Shown: positions 34,246 to 43,897 of the stretch, in pieces
Layout: the number at the start of each line of letters is the position of its first letter
How positions within the stretch are numbered: the first letter of the stretch is position 1
Assembly: GCF_001186155.3 (NCBI RefSeq)
Contig: NZ_CP016540.2
Span: 3,078,001 to 3,142,000 of the forward strand
Source: Planococcus versutus
GTDB lineage: Bacteria > Bacillota > Bacilli > Bacillales_A > Planococcaceae
Length of the DNA: 64,000 nucleotides
Reading direction: 5' to 3'
Made by a program: the position numbers and the translations under genes
The notes under the pieces: model-generated
Seen by the model: the letters and a program-made list of their open reading frames with translations, nothing else
What the model was told of the DNA's origin: nothing
Databases searched by the model: none

Positions 34246-35214
34246 ATGAAGCAACTTGTCACGATGGGCACTGCCATCATTTTATGTCTCGCTTTGTTTA
34301 TCATCTTAAAGCCATTGGCCGCAAGTCCAAACTTTGAAGAACAAATTGAACAAGTTAAGAAAACTGAAAAAAAAGAAGAAGTCAAAAAGGAAGAAGTGTC
34401 TGGCAATTATGTTGACAAGATTGCTGAATTCCCCATTCTTCCAGAACAACGTGAAAAATTACAAATGCTGCAACGCGAACGTCAAGAAAGCATAAAAGGC
34501 ATGGAGCCTTCTGAAATTGAAATCTCTTCGATTGGTGTGAAAGCAGCTATCGAGTCGACTGGTATTTTAGAAAATGGTGCAATGGGTGTGCCTGAAGACA
34601 TTGACCAAGTTGGTTGGTTTGAACCCGGCTTTCAAGCGGGCGCAAAAGGTCATGCTGTCTTAGCAGGCCATGTTGATAGTTTAACCGGTCCAGCTGTTTT
34701 TTATGAACTCGATAAAGTGAAAATTGGTGAAACGGTCGTTTTGACTGGATCTGATGGACGCGAAATGATTTTTGAAGTCAAAAATTTAACGAGCTATGAA
34801 ACGGACGATGCCCCGATTGAAAAAATATTCGGGAGCTCTGACAAACGTCTCATTAGCTTGATTACATGTACAGGTGACTTTAATCGCAAGATCGGTTCTC
34901 ACGAAGAACGTTTAGTCGTGACCGCTGAGCTGGTTTCAGATTCAAACGTTTCAGACAAGCAACCTGAGCCACCAGCAAATGTATTAGCAACAGCATTCAA
35001 TATTTCGTGGCATGCTGTGCGTAACGATGCAATTATCGGTTACCGTATCTATGAGGAAAATGTTGAAACAGGCGAAATGAAAAAAATCGAAACGGTTTCG
35101 CTGTTTGATCGTAAGAAAGTTGAAATTCAAACAGATAATACGAAGCGTTATTACGTTTCTTCTGTAGATGTCGACTTGAATGAATCGAAAAAGGCTGAGG
35201 CAGAAATTCAGTAA
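34246..35214 (+). CDS. class F-like sortase with C-terminal fibronectin-III-like domain
   Basis: Product of 322 residues. N-terminal membrane anchor (10-25), charged helix (29-50), sortase domain about 88-230: IEISSIGVKAAIESTG, GWFEPG, catalytic His142 in VLAGHVDS, Cys208 in LITCTGD, Arg222 in HEERLVV. After residue 240 comes PPANVLATAFNISWHAVRN...YRIYEEN...YYVSSVDVDLNES, which looks like a fibronectin type III strand pattern, unusual for a sortase. ATG after AAAGGAGG. It lies 58 bases after the MPATG protein, its likely dedicated substrate. Confidence 0.85.
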   Translation: MKQLVTMGTAIILCLALFIILKPLAASPNFEEQIEQVKKTEKKEEVKKEEVSGNYVDKIAEFPILPEQREKLQMLQRERQESIKGMEPSEIEISSIGVKAAIESTGILENGAMGVPEDIDQVGWFEPGFQAGAKGHAVLAGHVDSLTGPAVFYELDKVKIGETVVLTGSDGREMIFEVKNLTSYETDDAPIEKIFGSSDKRLISLITCTGDFNRKIGSHEERLVVTAELVSDSNVSDKQPEPPANVLATAFNISWHAVRNDAIIGYRIYEENVETGEMKKIETVSLFDRKKVEIQTDNTKRYYVSSVDVDLNESKKAEAEIQ

Positions 35215-35340
35215 CGAAGAACTCGATTATGCATGGAGTAGACATTCGAAAGAGTCTCTAACAAACAAAGTGATGTGACTCAGCATAAGCTTGTGACAAG
35301 GCGTCTGCCGCAATCGAAATCAGGTAATCTCTGCCGACAA

Positions 35341-35397
35341 AAAAAGACTGTCACCAAAAATCAGTTTAGATGATTTTTGGGAACAGTCTTTTTTGAT
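35341..35397. terminator. strong bidirectional terminator
   Basis: Long stem AAGACTGT..CCAAAAATCA / TGATTTTTGG..ACAGTCTT with A/T runs on both sides, between the convergent sortase (+) and ogt (-) genes. Confidence 0.9.
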
Positions 35398-35398
35398 T

Positions 35399-35896
35399 TT
35401 ATTGTTCAATAGATTGGTTTTCTCTGCATGCTTTTTCGTGACGAAGCAGCCATTCTTTTCGAGGCAACGTGCCTGCGTAACCGGTTAGTTTGCCGGTTGC
35501 TCCAATAATGCGGTGACAAGGGACAACAATGTTTAGTTTGTTTTTGCTGTTGGCATTGCCGACAGCTCTGACAGCTTTTTCGCTGCCAACAGCTTTGGCG
35601 ATTGCGCCGTAGGAGACGGTTTCTGCATACGGAACATCAACCAATGCCGTCCACACTTTTTGCTGAAAATCGGTTCCGGTAGACTCGCAAGCAACGGTAA
35701 AATCCATGCGTTGCCCTTTGAAATATTCTTCGAGTTGCTGCTGGCAATCTTTTAATACTTGTGGACTTTCTGGAGAGATGGGTGCGCTGACTTTACTTTT
35801 TTCGCTGAATAAAATAGAACGGATAGCTTTATCTGTTCCTGTAATTTCCACGATGCCAATAGGGGATTGAAATTCAATTTGATGTAGTTGGTTCAT
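35399..35896 (-). CDS. ogt: methylated-DNA--protein-cysteine methyltransferase
   Basis: Start at the ATG preceded by GGAGGT (35896), 165 residues. Contains the active-site motif IVVPCHRIIG, the helix-turn-helix VSYGAIAKAVGSEKAVRAVG and the arginine finger region. It removes alkyl groups from O6-alkylguanine in a suicide reaction. It overlaps the upstream DNA glycosylase gene by four bases, so direct reversal and base excision of alkyl damage are co-translated. Confidence 0.94.
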   Translation of the reverse strand: MNQLHQIEFQSPIGIVEITGTDKAIRSILFSEKSKVSAPISPESPQVLKDCQQQLEEYFKGQRMDFTVACESTGTDFQQKVWTALVDVPYAETVSYGAIAKAVGSEKAVRAVGNANSKNKLNIVVPCHRIIGATGKLTGYAGTLPRKEWLLRHEKACRENQSIEQ

Positions 35897-36789
35897 AATA
35901 ACGACCTCCATAAATAGAATGTGGCATATGCTTCCCAGCCTCGCCAATTTGCTGAAAGCTCGGTAATTTCTGCAAGGGTTGGTTTTCGGTCCATCTTCAA
36001 GTGGGCTTTTAAGGCATTGTGCAGACCTACGTCGGCGATTGGAAAAGCTGATGAGTCATGCAAGCATTTCATCATTACATAATTAGCTGACCATGCGCCA
36101 ATGCCGCGAATTTCCAACAAACAGTTTTCCGCATCAGGTGCTTGAAGCAAATGTTCTTTAGTCAATTCGCCTTTTGCCATAATCGTGGCGATCCCTGAAA
36201 TGTATTCGGCTTTTCGGTCTGTTAACTGCAACGCTCTCAAATCTGCAACCGGCAAGATCGCGATTTTTTCAGGCTGTGGAAACGTCCAATACGTTTTGTC
36301 TTCGTAAACTAAGGATTCGCCGTAACGTTCAACAAATCTTTTCTTTAATGTATAAGCAAATGTTAAATTAATTTGCTGTCCCATCACAGCCCATACTAAA
36401 GCTTCAAATAAGTCGGGAACCCCAACCATGCGCAATCCATGATATTGCCGGACTACTGGGCTCAAGACCGCATCGGCTTTAGCCCGCACATAAAATTCTT
36501 TCAAATCAGTTTTCAAATCAAACCAATCTTCTATATACGCAACCACTCGCTCGACTTCATTTGCAGAAGGCATACCTAAGGGGAATTCGATGCGTAACGC
36601 TCCTAGAACAGCCGTTATTTCAAAAAGTACAAGCTTGCCGTTTAACTTCAACAATTTACTGACTTTGCTTTCTTTAATTTGGTGTAAGTTTTCTTGTGAA
36701 GATCTGCCAAGATGGATAAGACATTCCGCAAAACTTAAATCAGCTGGCACTGGAATTTCCGTATATTGCCTGCTTTGCATAGAGTTCAT
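35893..36789 (-). CDS. alkA: DNA-3-methyladenine glycosylase II (AlkA-like)
   Basis: HhH-GPD family: LVWAVMGQQINLTFAYTLKKR, hairpin LLEIRGIGAWSANYVMMK and catalytic Asp in FPIADVGLHNALK. I start at ATG 36789 (298 residues, near the family norm, weak GAAAG site); the frame stays open to 36879 and would give 328 residues, but those starts have no ribosome site. It excises alkylated purines. In operon with ogt. Confidence 0.88.
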   Translation of the reverse strand: MNSMQSRQYTEIPVPADLSFAECLIHLGRSSQENLHQIKESKVSKLLKLNGKLVLFEITAVLGALRIEFPLGMPSANEVERVVAYIEDWFDLKTDLKEFYVRAKADAVLSPVVRQYHGLRMVGVPDLFEALVWAVMGQQINLTFAYTLKKRFVERYGESLVYEDKTYWTFPQPEKIAILPVADLRALQLTDRKAEYISGIATIMAKGELTKEHLLQAPDAENCLLEIRGIGAWSANYVMMKCLHDSSAFPIADVGLHNALKAHLKMDRKPTLAEITELSANWRGWEAYATFYLWRSLL

Positions 36790-37076
36790 TATGCTTTCAA
36801 CTCGCTTTTTTCGATATTCCGTTGGCAAGTGGCTGGTTAATTCGCGAAAAACGTAATAGAAACCCATCAAATGTGACATCCATTTTCAATAAGAGAGTCT
36901 AGTAATTAGTATTAGTCATCCTCTATTTTAGTATTCTCTCCATTTTACAACTTTTTATAAAACGATGCATCTTTAATCATGCTTTTGCAGCACCAAACGG
37001 TTCGAGCGAAAAAATTTTCTTTCTACTCTTCTTCTCTTATAATGGAAAAGGTATATACGAAAGAAGGAATAGCTTT

Positions 37077-37433
37077 ATGATTCAATTTTTTTGGTATAGT
37101 TATGCGGCATTTCTTGCCACCTCGACGATTGCTTTTTTCATTCACGGCGGCTATAAAAGCCCTATATTTCTAGTAGATTTAGCGTTCACGATCATTGCGT
37201 GGATAGGCTTGTTTGGTTTTGTCACCCATTCTCAAATTTTCACTGCGATCGTCTGGCGAGTAATTTTGGCTGTTGTCATATTGTGGGATTTACTGTTTTT
37301 CTTTTTTATCAAATCCCGTTTTTCAGTAGAAGCATCAGAACCCGACACGGCCTCGATGACGATAGCTTCGGCTGCTCTCACGTTGTTATTCCTCAGCCCT
37401 CTTTATTACGCACTATTTCACTATTCATTTTGA
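37077..37433 (+). CDS. four-span membrane protein, unknown function
   Basis: 118 residues, ATG after AAGGAA. Spans near 5-22, 28-46, 58-78 and 98-116 with few charges. No family recognised. It is divergent from the alkylation repair operon and independent of the regulator that follows. Confidence 0.55.
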   Translation: MIQFFWYSYAAFLATSTIAFFIHGGYKSPIFLVDLAFTIIAWIGLFGFVTHSQIFTAIVWRVILAVVILWDLLFFFFIKSRFSVEASEPDTASMTIASAALTLLFLSPLYYALFHYSF

Positions 37434-37521
37434 GATTTGTTCTATTGTCTAAACACCTTTACTATGAGAAAAAATTTGAAAATTTTCTATAACTAACTTG
37501 TAGAGCTTCATTTTGAAATAG

Positions 37522-37571
37522 TGTACAAAAACTAGCAGAAATCGTATACTATAGGCATGAAAGCGGTTTAA
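37522..37571 (+). promoter_or_regulatory. promoter and cre-like site of the SorC regulator gene
   Basis: TGTACA (37522-37527), 17-base spacer and TATACT (37545-37550) form a plausible SigA promoter. TGAAAGCGGTTTAA at 37558-37571 matches the cre consensus at 13 of 14 positions just after the start point, so CcpA repression is likely. Confidence 0.5.
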
Positions 37572-37617
37572 GAGTGAGGATTCACAGCCGTAAATCGGAC
37601 TCAGACGAGAAGGTGCA

Positions 37618-38580
37618 ATGATGATGAATTGGGATGAACGCAGACAAATCGTAAAAGTCGCTAATCTTTACTATTTTGCAGGTCAAACTCAAGCACAAAT
37701 TGCCAGCAAAATGGGTGTTTCCCGACCCGTAATTTCGAAATTGCTGAACAAAGCGAGAGAAATGGGAATTGTGGAAATTTATATTAAAGATGAAAATGCA
37801 CACACTGTGAAATTGGAACAGCAATTAGAGAATATCTATCACTTAAAAGAAGTATTAGTAGTGCCAGCTGGAAATCTAAGCACTGATATGATTAAGCACG
37901 CTCTCGGAAAAGCAGCTGCTTCTTACGTATCCAGAAATATTAAAAATATTACATCTTTGGGCATTTCATGGGGCAGTACTTTGTCTAAATTTGTTCAAGA
38001 ATACCCATACGAACAGCATCGTGATTTGCAAATTGTGCCATTAGTTGGCGGTATGGGCAGAAAGTTTGTAGAGATTCACTCTAATCTTTTAGCTTACCAG
38101 CTAGCACAAAAAATGAACTCTCATTGTTCTTATCTATACGCACCTGCTATGGTAGAATCTTTGGAACTAAAAGAACGACTTATTCAGTCAGAAGACATCG
38201 CAATGGTGTTGGAAGAAGGACGCAATGTAGAGATGGCGATTGTCGGATTAGGCAATCCTTTCAAAGACTCTACTATGACCGACATGCACTACTTAACTTC
38301 GGATGATTTGGCTTCACTGAAGTTGGCTAAAGCAACAGGTGACATTGGTTCACGTTTTTACAATGCAGAGGGTAATCAGATTAAGCATCCTTTAAATGAC
38401 TTGGTCATTGGACTAGACTTAGAAGAATTCAAGAATATTCCAGAAGTCGTGGGGATTGTTGAAGGCGCTCATAAAGTAGAGAGTCTTAGAGCCGCTTTAA
38501 AAGGCGGTTACTTAAATGTACTTGTCATCGATGACGTTACGGCAGACTTACTTTTGCATCATGCACAAAAAAAAGATTGA
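37618..38580 (+). CDS. SorC/DeoR-type sugar-binding transcriptional regulator
   Basis: Product of 320 residues. N-terminal helix-turn-helix TQAQIASKMGVSRPVISKLLNKAREMGIV, then the SorC sugar-binding domain (ITSLGISWGSTLSKFV, VPLVGGMG, AIVGLGNP, GDIGSRFYNAEG, KVESLRAALKGGYLNVLVID). Such regulators bind phosphosugars and control adjacent catabolic operons, but here the next gene is convergent and broken. The true target is therefore elsewhere or lost. Start ATG follows GAAGGTG; three ATG codons are nearly adjacent. Confidence 0.88.
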   Translation: MMMNWDERRQIVKVANLYYFAGQTQAQIASKMGVSRPVISKLLNKAREMGIVEIYIKDENAHTVKLEQQLENIYHLKEVLVVPAGNLSTDMIKHALGKAAASYVSRNIKNITSLGISWGSTLSKFVQEYPYEQHRDLQIVPLVGGMGRKFVEIHSNLLAYQLAQKMNSHCSYLYAPAMVESLELKERLIQSEDIAMVLEEGRNVEMAIVGLGNPFKDSTMTDMHYLTSDDLASLKLAKATGDIGSRFYNAEGNQIKHPLNDLVIGLDLEEFKNIPEVVGIVEGAHKVESLRAALKGGYLNVLVIDDVTADLLLHHAQKKD

Positions 38581-38599
38581 TCTTTCTTATATTCGCGAC

Positions 38600-38647
38600 A
38601 AAAAACCGGCTGTTTGGATGCTTATTGCATCTGATCAGCCGGTTTTT
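38600..38647. terminator. bidirectional terminator
   Basis: Stem AAAAACCGGCTG / CAGCCGGTTTTT (with internal ATGC pairing) between the SorC gene and the convergent lpdA remnant. Confidence 0.85.
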
Positions 38648-40027
38648 CTAATGATGTATTCCTTTTCCAAGCCAAGAAGCAGCCGCTTCGTAAAGACTTT
38701 CTGAAACAGTCGGATGCGCATGCATCATGGTCGCCAGTTCATCCACTGTTCCCTCTAACCTCATAAAAGCAGAAGGTTCCGCAATCATTTCGGTTACATG
38801 CGGACCGACCATGGAAACACCCAAGATTTCTCCATAAGTAGTCTCAGCAATCAATTTAGTAAACCCTTCTTTTTCGTCTAATGTCAGTGCCTTCCCGTTT
38901 CCAGCATGATCTATTTTTACGACTTTAAAAGAGATGCCTTTTTGTTTAGCTTCTTCTTCTGTCATACCGACACTCGCAATTTCAGGATTGGTATAAACGC
39001 AACGCGGAACAACATGATAATCAATTGCTTCTTTTTGTCCTGCTGCATTAGATGCTACAACCAGTCCTTCAGCACTTGCTACATGTGCCAACTGCCAGTT
39101 CCCAATCAAATCCCCTGCTGCGTAAATCGTTGGTAAGTTAGTCGCCATGTATTTGTCTACTTTTACGAAAGGTCCGTTCATTGCCAACTTCAAAGAACTA
39201 AATGCTGCCGTATTTGGAGACCGGCCAACTGATAGTAGAAGCATTTCTGTCTGTAGGACTTCTTTACGTCCTTGTTGATTTTCGATATAGACTTGTTGAG
39301 TCTTGCCTTTTTGCTCTACTGCCGTTACTGTAGTTGAAGTCAAAATAGCAATGTCTTTGCTTTTTAGAGATTTTGCAAGAATTTTTACAGCTTGAGGATC
39401 TTCACTTGGAACAATCCGACTGCCCATTTCAACAATTGTGACTGACACGCCAAGCGCAGCGAAAATGCAAGCAAACTCTACACCAATGATGCCTCCACCT
39501 ACAATGACTAGTGATGTTGGAATTTTAGTAATGTCAAAAATCGTATCGCTCGTCTGGAAACTTCCTTCTTTCAATCCAGGAATGGGTGGAACGATTGGTT
39601 TAGAACCCGTAGCCAATATAATGTTTTCAGCTTTGATCGTTTGTTCTTTGCCGTTTTGTTTTACTTCTATAAGTCTATCTGCTGTTATTTCTCCATAGCC
39701 ATTTAAAACATCAATTTTTCCTTGCTTCATTAAATAAGCGATGCCAGTCCGAAGTTTTTGAATAACCTCGTCTTTTCGTTGCATCATTTTGGACAAAGAC
39801 ACTGTTACAGGTCCTGTTTCTATACCCCAGTTTTTAGCTTTTTCAATATTTTCAAGAACTTCCGCATGTCGTAATAGCGTTTTAGAAGGGATACAACCGC
39901 GGTTCAAACACGTTCCACCAAGTTCTCGTGCTTCTCACTAATACTACTTTTTTGCCTAGCTTAGCGGCTCTAATAGCAGCCACACTGCAGCAAACACAAC
40001 AATGAACCATGCCCACATACTTCCCCA
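38648..40027 (-). pseudogene. lpdA: dihydrolipoamide dehydrogenase, disrupted at the N-terminus
   Basis: The main frame (about 419 codons from TTG 39907) begins NRGCIPSKTLLRHAEVLENI and holds the NAD loop VIVGGGIIGVEFA, the GRSPN, AAGDL and C-terminal HAHPTVSESLYEA motifs, so most of the enzyme is present. The preceding CxxxxC half and FAD part are out of frame: VAAIRAAKLGKKVVLV ends at one extra base near 39931-39937 (GTGAGAAGCA where GTGGAAGCA is expected). The FAD loop GGGPGG is replaced by CCVCCS-like sequence. The enzyme would lack its redox cysteine pair and FAD loop. Confidence 0.75.
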
Positions 40028-40075
40028 CCACTTTACATTTGTTCAGTTGCTTGACATTTGATAATGACTTCATTA

Positions 40076-40089
40076 TAAAAGCGCTTACA
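40076..40089 (-). promoter_or_regulatory. cre-like site upstream of the lpdA remnant
   Basis: TGTAAGCGCTTTTA on the minus strand matches the cre consensus except near the end. It lies about 50-60 bases upstream of the decayed coding region and may be a relic of its former control. Confidence 0.4.
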
Positions 40090-40100
40090 GTATAAATCAA

Positions 40101-40415
40101 GTGTAATTAATAGAAAATTCAAATTAATTTTTTTATTTACTATTTCAGCCACTACCAGATACAATGTGGACACTGCTAGACTGTATTTACCATCGAATTT
40201 GAAAGCTACATTTTGGGATTTGTAGCATCTTAAAATTCCATATAAAAAAACTCCCTTCTAAAGTTTTAAAATCAACTTTGAGTAGGGAGTTTTATATTTT
40301 TTATTGCAATAAAGTATCTGTTGTTTGTTTTTTATCTAGCCAACTTTTACAAGTGTTTTTTTGTCGTCAAATCGTATCCGCTGAAAAAAGCGAAGCTCTT
40401 AGCTTTTTTCATTTT
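40101..40415. other. intergenic region with two terminators
   Basis: Contains ACTCCCT / AGGGAGT (40250-40290), a branched stem, and AAAAAAGC / GCTTTTTT (40384-40409), which is the terminator of the SDR gene on the minus strand. No gene seen. Confidence 0.6.
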
Positions 40416-41159
40416 TTACTGAGTCGTATATCCGCCATCAATCATTAATGTGCTGCCTGTAACAAATTCGTTTTCAACTAAAAAGACAATAGCGTGCGCA
40501 ATTTCTTCTGGTTGACCGAGTCTGCCGATGGGATGCTTGTCTACTAATGCGTCATAAAAATCACCTAATGCTTCTTTGCTGACCATGCCAGATTCTACAT
40601 AGCCTGGTGCTACTGCATTAACGCGAATTTTGTGTTCTGCATACTGTAAAGCCAGTGACTTGGTCATCAAATTCACAGCACCTTTTGACGCATTGTAAGC
40701 AAATGCGCCACCTTCTCCAACTGATCCTAAAACAGAAGAAGTATTAATGATTACACCTCCATCGCCATGTTCTAGCATGTTTTTAATGGCATGTTTGGAA
40801 CCAAAGAAAACACCGTCTTGGTTGACCGAAATGACCTTGTGATAGTCTTCGTACGTCAATTCATGTGTAACGCCGAGTACCCCAACGCCTGCGTTATTGA
40901 CCATGATATCAACTCTACCGTACTGTTTGACTGTTGTCGCAACTAATTTTTCAACAGATGCCTCACTCGCAACGTCTACTTTCACAAAAGTTACATCACC
41001 GTTATCTTGCTTAAGCTGTTGTTCTACTTGCTGTCCACCTTCTTCGTTAAAATCAGCAATGATTACTTTTGCCCCTTTTAGAAGAAACGCTTTCGCGGTT
41101 GCTAAGCCGATTCCGGATACGCCGCCTGTGACGATTGCTACTTTTCCTGCTAAATTCAT
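40416..41159 (-). CDS. SDR family oxidoreductase (3-oxoacyl-ACP/glucose dehydrogenase-like)
   Basis: 247 residues of classical short-chain dehydrogenase type: TGGVSGIG cofactor loop, NNAGVG, catalytic Ser in INTSSVLG, YNASKGAV with Tyr/Lys, and the closing GSTLMIDGGYTTQ. NAD(P) oxidoreductase of unknown substrate. A palindrome just upstream (41178-41195) suggests a dedicated repressor. Confidence 0.9.
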   Translation of the reverse strand: MNLAGKVAIVTGGVSGIGLATAKAFLLKGAKVIIADFNEEGGQQVEQQLKQDNGDVTFVKVDVASEASVEKLVATTVKQYGRVDIMVNNAGVGVLGVTHELTYEDYHKVISVNQDGVFFGSKHAIKNMLEHGDGGVIINTSSVLGSVGEGGAFAYNASKGAVNLMTKSLALQYAEHKIRVNAVAPGYVESGMVSKEALGDFYDALVDKHPIGRLGQPEEIAHAIVFLVENEFVTGSTLMIDGGYTTQ

Positions 41160-41177
41160 TTATTCCGCCTCCTTGTA

Positions 41178-41195
41178 GTAAGAACTGTTTCTTAC
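41178..41195 (-). promoter_or_regulatory. operator-like palindrome before the SDR gene
   Basis: GTAAGAA-CTGT-TTCTTAC: perfect 7-base arms, 19 bases upstream of the start codon and overlapping the leader. Shape is typical of TetR-family operators, but no TetR gene adjoins. Confidence 0.5.
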
Positions 41196-41359
41196 ATCTA
41201 ATTAAACATCAATCATCTGAATAGTACAATTTATCGGTATAGTTGATTTTTTTCTTTAGGTTGTTTCATTTCTCTGCAAACTTCTCTCATAATTAAAATA
41301 CAAAAAGTCTAAGCAGAAGAGTCTTCTTGGTTACGTGTGCAACTTTCTAAAGTTTTTAC

Positions 41360-43105
41360 TTAACTACACCACTCGACAGCCAGCCAGCCACGCACGCCAT
41401 TAACGAGCCACATAGCATCATAGTCTGCGAGTTCTTTTTTTAAAATAATTTTTTCTTCAATTTTTTGTTGATCGACCAATTGTTGTCTAAATGTACCGGC
41501 TAACAAGCCACAGTCAGTAGGCGGGGTAAAAAAGCGACCGTCTTTCTCAAGTACAACATTGCCAATCGTGAATTCAGTGATTTGCTGTTTTTCATTCCAT
41601 AGTAAAACCGAAAAAATTTCCTTAGGCAAACCCTCACTCACTTTGTCATATACTTCGCGATGTGTCGTTTTATGAAACAAAAACGGATTTGTACTATCTA
41701 CTGCGATCTTTGCCATTGTGCATTTCACAGGTTTGGTTATCGGCAGGATGTGTTGTGAATGCACTTTAACTGCTCCTTGAGAATCCACTAACAGCCGGAC
41801 TTTGTGTGTTCCTTTAGGATTTTTTTGCGCTAGCTCTACCAATGCTTTTTCTGCAATGCTCTTATTTCCCGGGAAATGAAAATATTCTGCAGAATTTTTC
41901 ATACGTGCTAAATGGTAGGACAGCAATGGATATTTCCCGTCTTCTAGCTTTAAAGATTCAAGCAAACTAAACACAGGTCGTTTAGCTGTTAGCACTTCTG
42001 CTTTTGTTTGCAGTTCTTGGTATTCGCCTTCAGAAGTTGAATCCCACGTAATGCCCCCTCCAACTCCGTAACAAGCTCTTTCTTTTTCTCGGTCGATGAC
42101 CACTGTCCGTATCGGTACATTAAAAATGGCTTCTTTGTCAGGCGTAATAAAACCAATAGCGCCGCAATATACTTCTCTTGGCGTTTGTTCTAAGGCGGCT
42201 ATGTATTTCATGGTGCTGATTTTGGGAGCTCCTGTAATCGAGCCACATGGAAACAGTGCCTGAAACCAGTTCAAAACGGTCGTGTTTTCTTTTAATTCGG
42301 CTGTTACGGTCGAAGTTAACTGGTGAACTGTCGGATACGTTTCTGCTGTAAAAAGCCGCTTTGTTTGAACGGTTCCTTTTCGTGCTAACTGGCTCATATC
42401 GTTTCGGAGTAAATCCACAATCATCAAATTTTCAGCTTGCTCTTTTTTAGAAGCCAGCAACGCATTTACGTATTGTTGGTCTTCTTGAGTCGTCCGTCCT
42501 CTTGGCGCTGTGCCTTTCATCGGTTTTGCTGTTAACTTGCCTGCTTGCACTTTAAAAAATAGTTCAGGAGATGCAGACAATATACGAAACCTCCCTATAT
42601 TCAAATAAGCACTATAATCTGCTTGTTGGTTTCGAGCCAATTGGCGATAAAATGTCAAATCGCTGCCTGTGAATTTTGCAGACAAGCGTTCTGTGTAATT
42701 AACTTGATAGGTATGACCTTCTTCGATAGCTGTTTTGATTTGTTGGATTCCTTGTTTATAGCGTTCCACTGAACTTGCCATTGTCCAAGTGGAAACACTG
42801 TATGCTTCTTGTTTCTCTTGAAGTAGTGGTGTTTTTTGTGGCTCATTGAAAATACCAAACCAAACGAGCGGCATTTCACCTGCTGTTTGAACATGCATCG
42901 CCGGATGAAAAGCTGGAGCTGCTTCGTATGACACATAACCCGCTGCGTAAAAGCCATCACTTGTTGCTTTTTCGACTTTTTCTAAAATAGTTGTGACTTC
43001 GTTCAACTTATTTGTTTCAAAAATATGAATAGGCTTGCTAAAAAAGAGTGGTTCAATTTCTTCAGCTTCGTTTTTAAACTCAAACATTAAGTGAGGGTTC
43101 GTCAT
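41360..43105 (-). CDS. pabB: aminodeoxychorismate synthase component I fused to aminodeoxychorismate lyase
   Basis: Start at the ATG preceded by AAGGAAG (43105), 581 residues. Residues about 110-370 are the chorismate-binding domain (YQVNYTERL, KPMKGTAPRGRT, NLMIVDLLRNDMSQLA, PCGSITGAPKI, GVGGGITWDS). The C-terminal ~200 residues are a class IV PLP lyase (LLSYHLARMKNSAEYF, TIGNVVLEKDGRFFTPP, LLAGTFRQQL), i.e. PabC. With PabA it makes 4-aminobenzoate for folate. It overlaps pabA by 26 bases. Confidence 0.93.
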   Translation of the reverse strand: MTNPHLMFEFKNEAEEIEPLFFSKPIHIFETNKLNEVTTILEKVEKATSDGFYAAGYVSYEAAPAFHPAMHVQTAGEMPLVWFGIFNEPQKTPLLQEKQEAYSVSTWTMASSVERYKQGIQQIKTAIEEGHTYQVNYTERLSAKFTGSDLTFYRQLARNQQADYSAYLNIGRFRILSASPELFFKVQAGKLTAKPMKGTAPRGRTTQEDQQYVNALLASKKEQAENLMIVDLLRNDMSQLARKGTVQTKRLFTAETYPTVHQLTSTVTAELKENTTVLNWFQALFPCGSITGAPKISTMKYIAALEQTPREVYCGAIGFITPDKEAIFNVPIRTVVIDREKERACYGVGGGITWDSTSEGEYQELQTKAEVLTAKRPVFSLLESLKLEDGKYPLLSYHLARMKNSAEYFHFPGNKSIAEKALVELAQKNPKGTHKVRLLVDSQGAVKVHSQHILPITKPVKCTMAKIAVDSTNPFLFHKTTHREVYDKVSEGLPKEIFSVLLWNEKQQITEFTIGNVVLEKDGRFFTPPTDCGLLAGTFRQQLVDQQKIEEKIILKKELADYDAMWLVNGVRGWLAVEWCS

Positions 43106-43700
43106 GACTAGCACTTCCTTTGTTCGTTTCTTTCCACTGCTTAGCAAGTCGATAACTGTTTTTCAACATCTGAAAACCTTCTATCGTTAATACTGATTCA
43201 GGATGAAACTGGATGCCTTCAATGGGGAAATGCTTGTGACGAACAGCCATGATCGCACCATCTTCTGAACGTGCTGTCACTTCAAGACAATCAGGCATTT
43301 TTTCTTCTGACACCAGTGAATGATAACGTGTCACAGAAGTCGGATTGGTAATTCCGCTAAATAGTCCTTTGCCGTCATGTCTCAACGTCGAAACTTTTCC
43401 GTGCATTGGCTGCTTTCCTTTAGCCACGTTCCCTCCAAAATGTTCAATAATTGTTTGATGACCTAGGCACACACCAAGCAACGGAAAGCGACCGCTTAAC
43501 GCTGCCAACATTTCTCCACTCGCACCTGCAACAGGTCGACCTGGCCCAGGGGATAACACGACTAAATCCGGCATAAGTTCTTGTAGTTGCATTGCGGTAA
43601 GCTCGTTTTGTTGAAAAACGAGTACAGATTTATCTAATTGTTCAAAATAATGAACGAGATTATACGTAAATGAGTCTTGGTTATCAATGATGATGATCAT
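43080..43700 (-). CDS. pabA: aminodeoxychorismate/anthranilate synthase component II (glutamine amidotransferase)
   Basis: 206 residues with the triad GATase domain: LSPGPGRP oxyanion loop, nucleophile Cys in LGVCLGHQ, and His/Glu in IEGIQFHPESV. Supplies ammonia to PabB. First gene of a two-gene unit; upstream is a convergent-looking stem at 43786-43827 that belongs to the next gene. Confidence 0.93.
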   Translation of the reverse strand: MIIIIDNQDSFTYNLVHYFEQLDKSVLVFQQNELTAMQLQELMPDLVVLSPGPGRPVAGASGEMLAALSGRFPLLGVCLGHQTIIEHFGGNVAKGKQPMHGKVSTLRHDGKGLFSGITNPTSVTRYHSLVSEEKMPDCLEVTARSEDGAIMAVRHKHFPIEGIQFHPESVLTIEGFQMLKNSYRLAKQWKETNKGSASHDEPSLNV

Positions 43701-43785
43701 GTTCCACCTCTTACTTCTACTTTAATTGGATTCAGGTATTTTTATTATACGCTGTGCATGGACTTCTTTGAACATTTCTCCATCA

Positions 43786-43827
43786 AAAAAAAAGCCGGTT
43801 TCGACTTTACTACCCGCTTTTTTGGTA
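43786..43827 (-). terminator. terminator of the DUF1259-like gene
   Basis: A-rich/GC stem AAAAAAGC..GG and CC..GCTTTTTT flanking TTTCGACTTTACTA, downstream of the gene ending at 43898 on the minus strand. Confidence 0.55.
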
Positions 43828-43897
43828 ATCCCTTATTTAGACGCGAAGAATTGCGTACTCAGGCGTTTGTTATGATCAGCTTATTTATTTTCAGTCA

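Noticed and set aside
42655..42960. 101-codon frame inside pabB
   Set aside because: Lies entirely within the well-supported chorismate-binding coding region in another frame.
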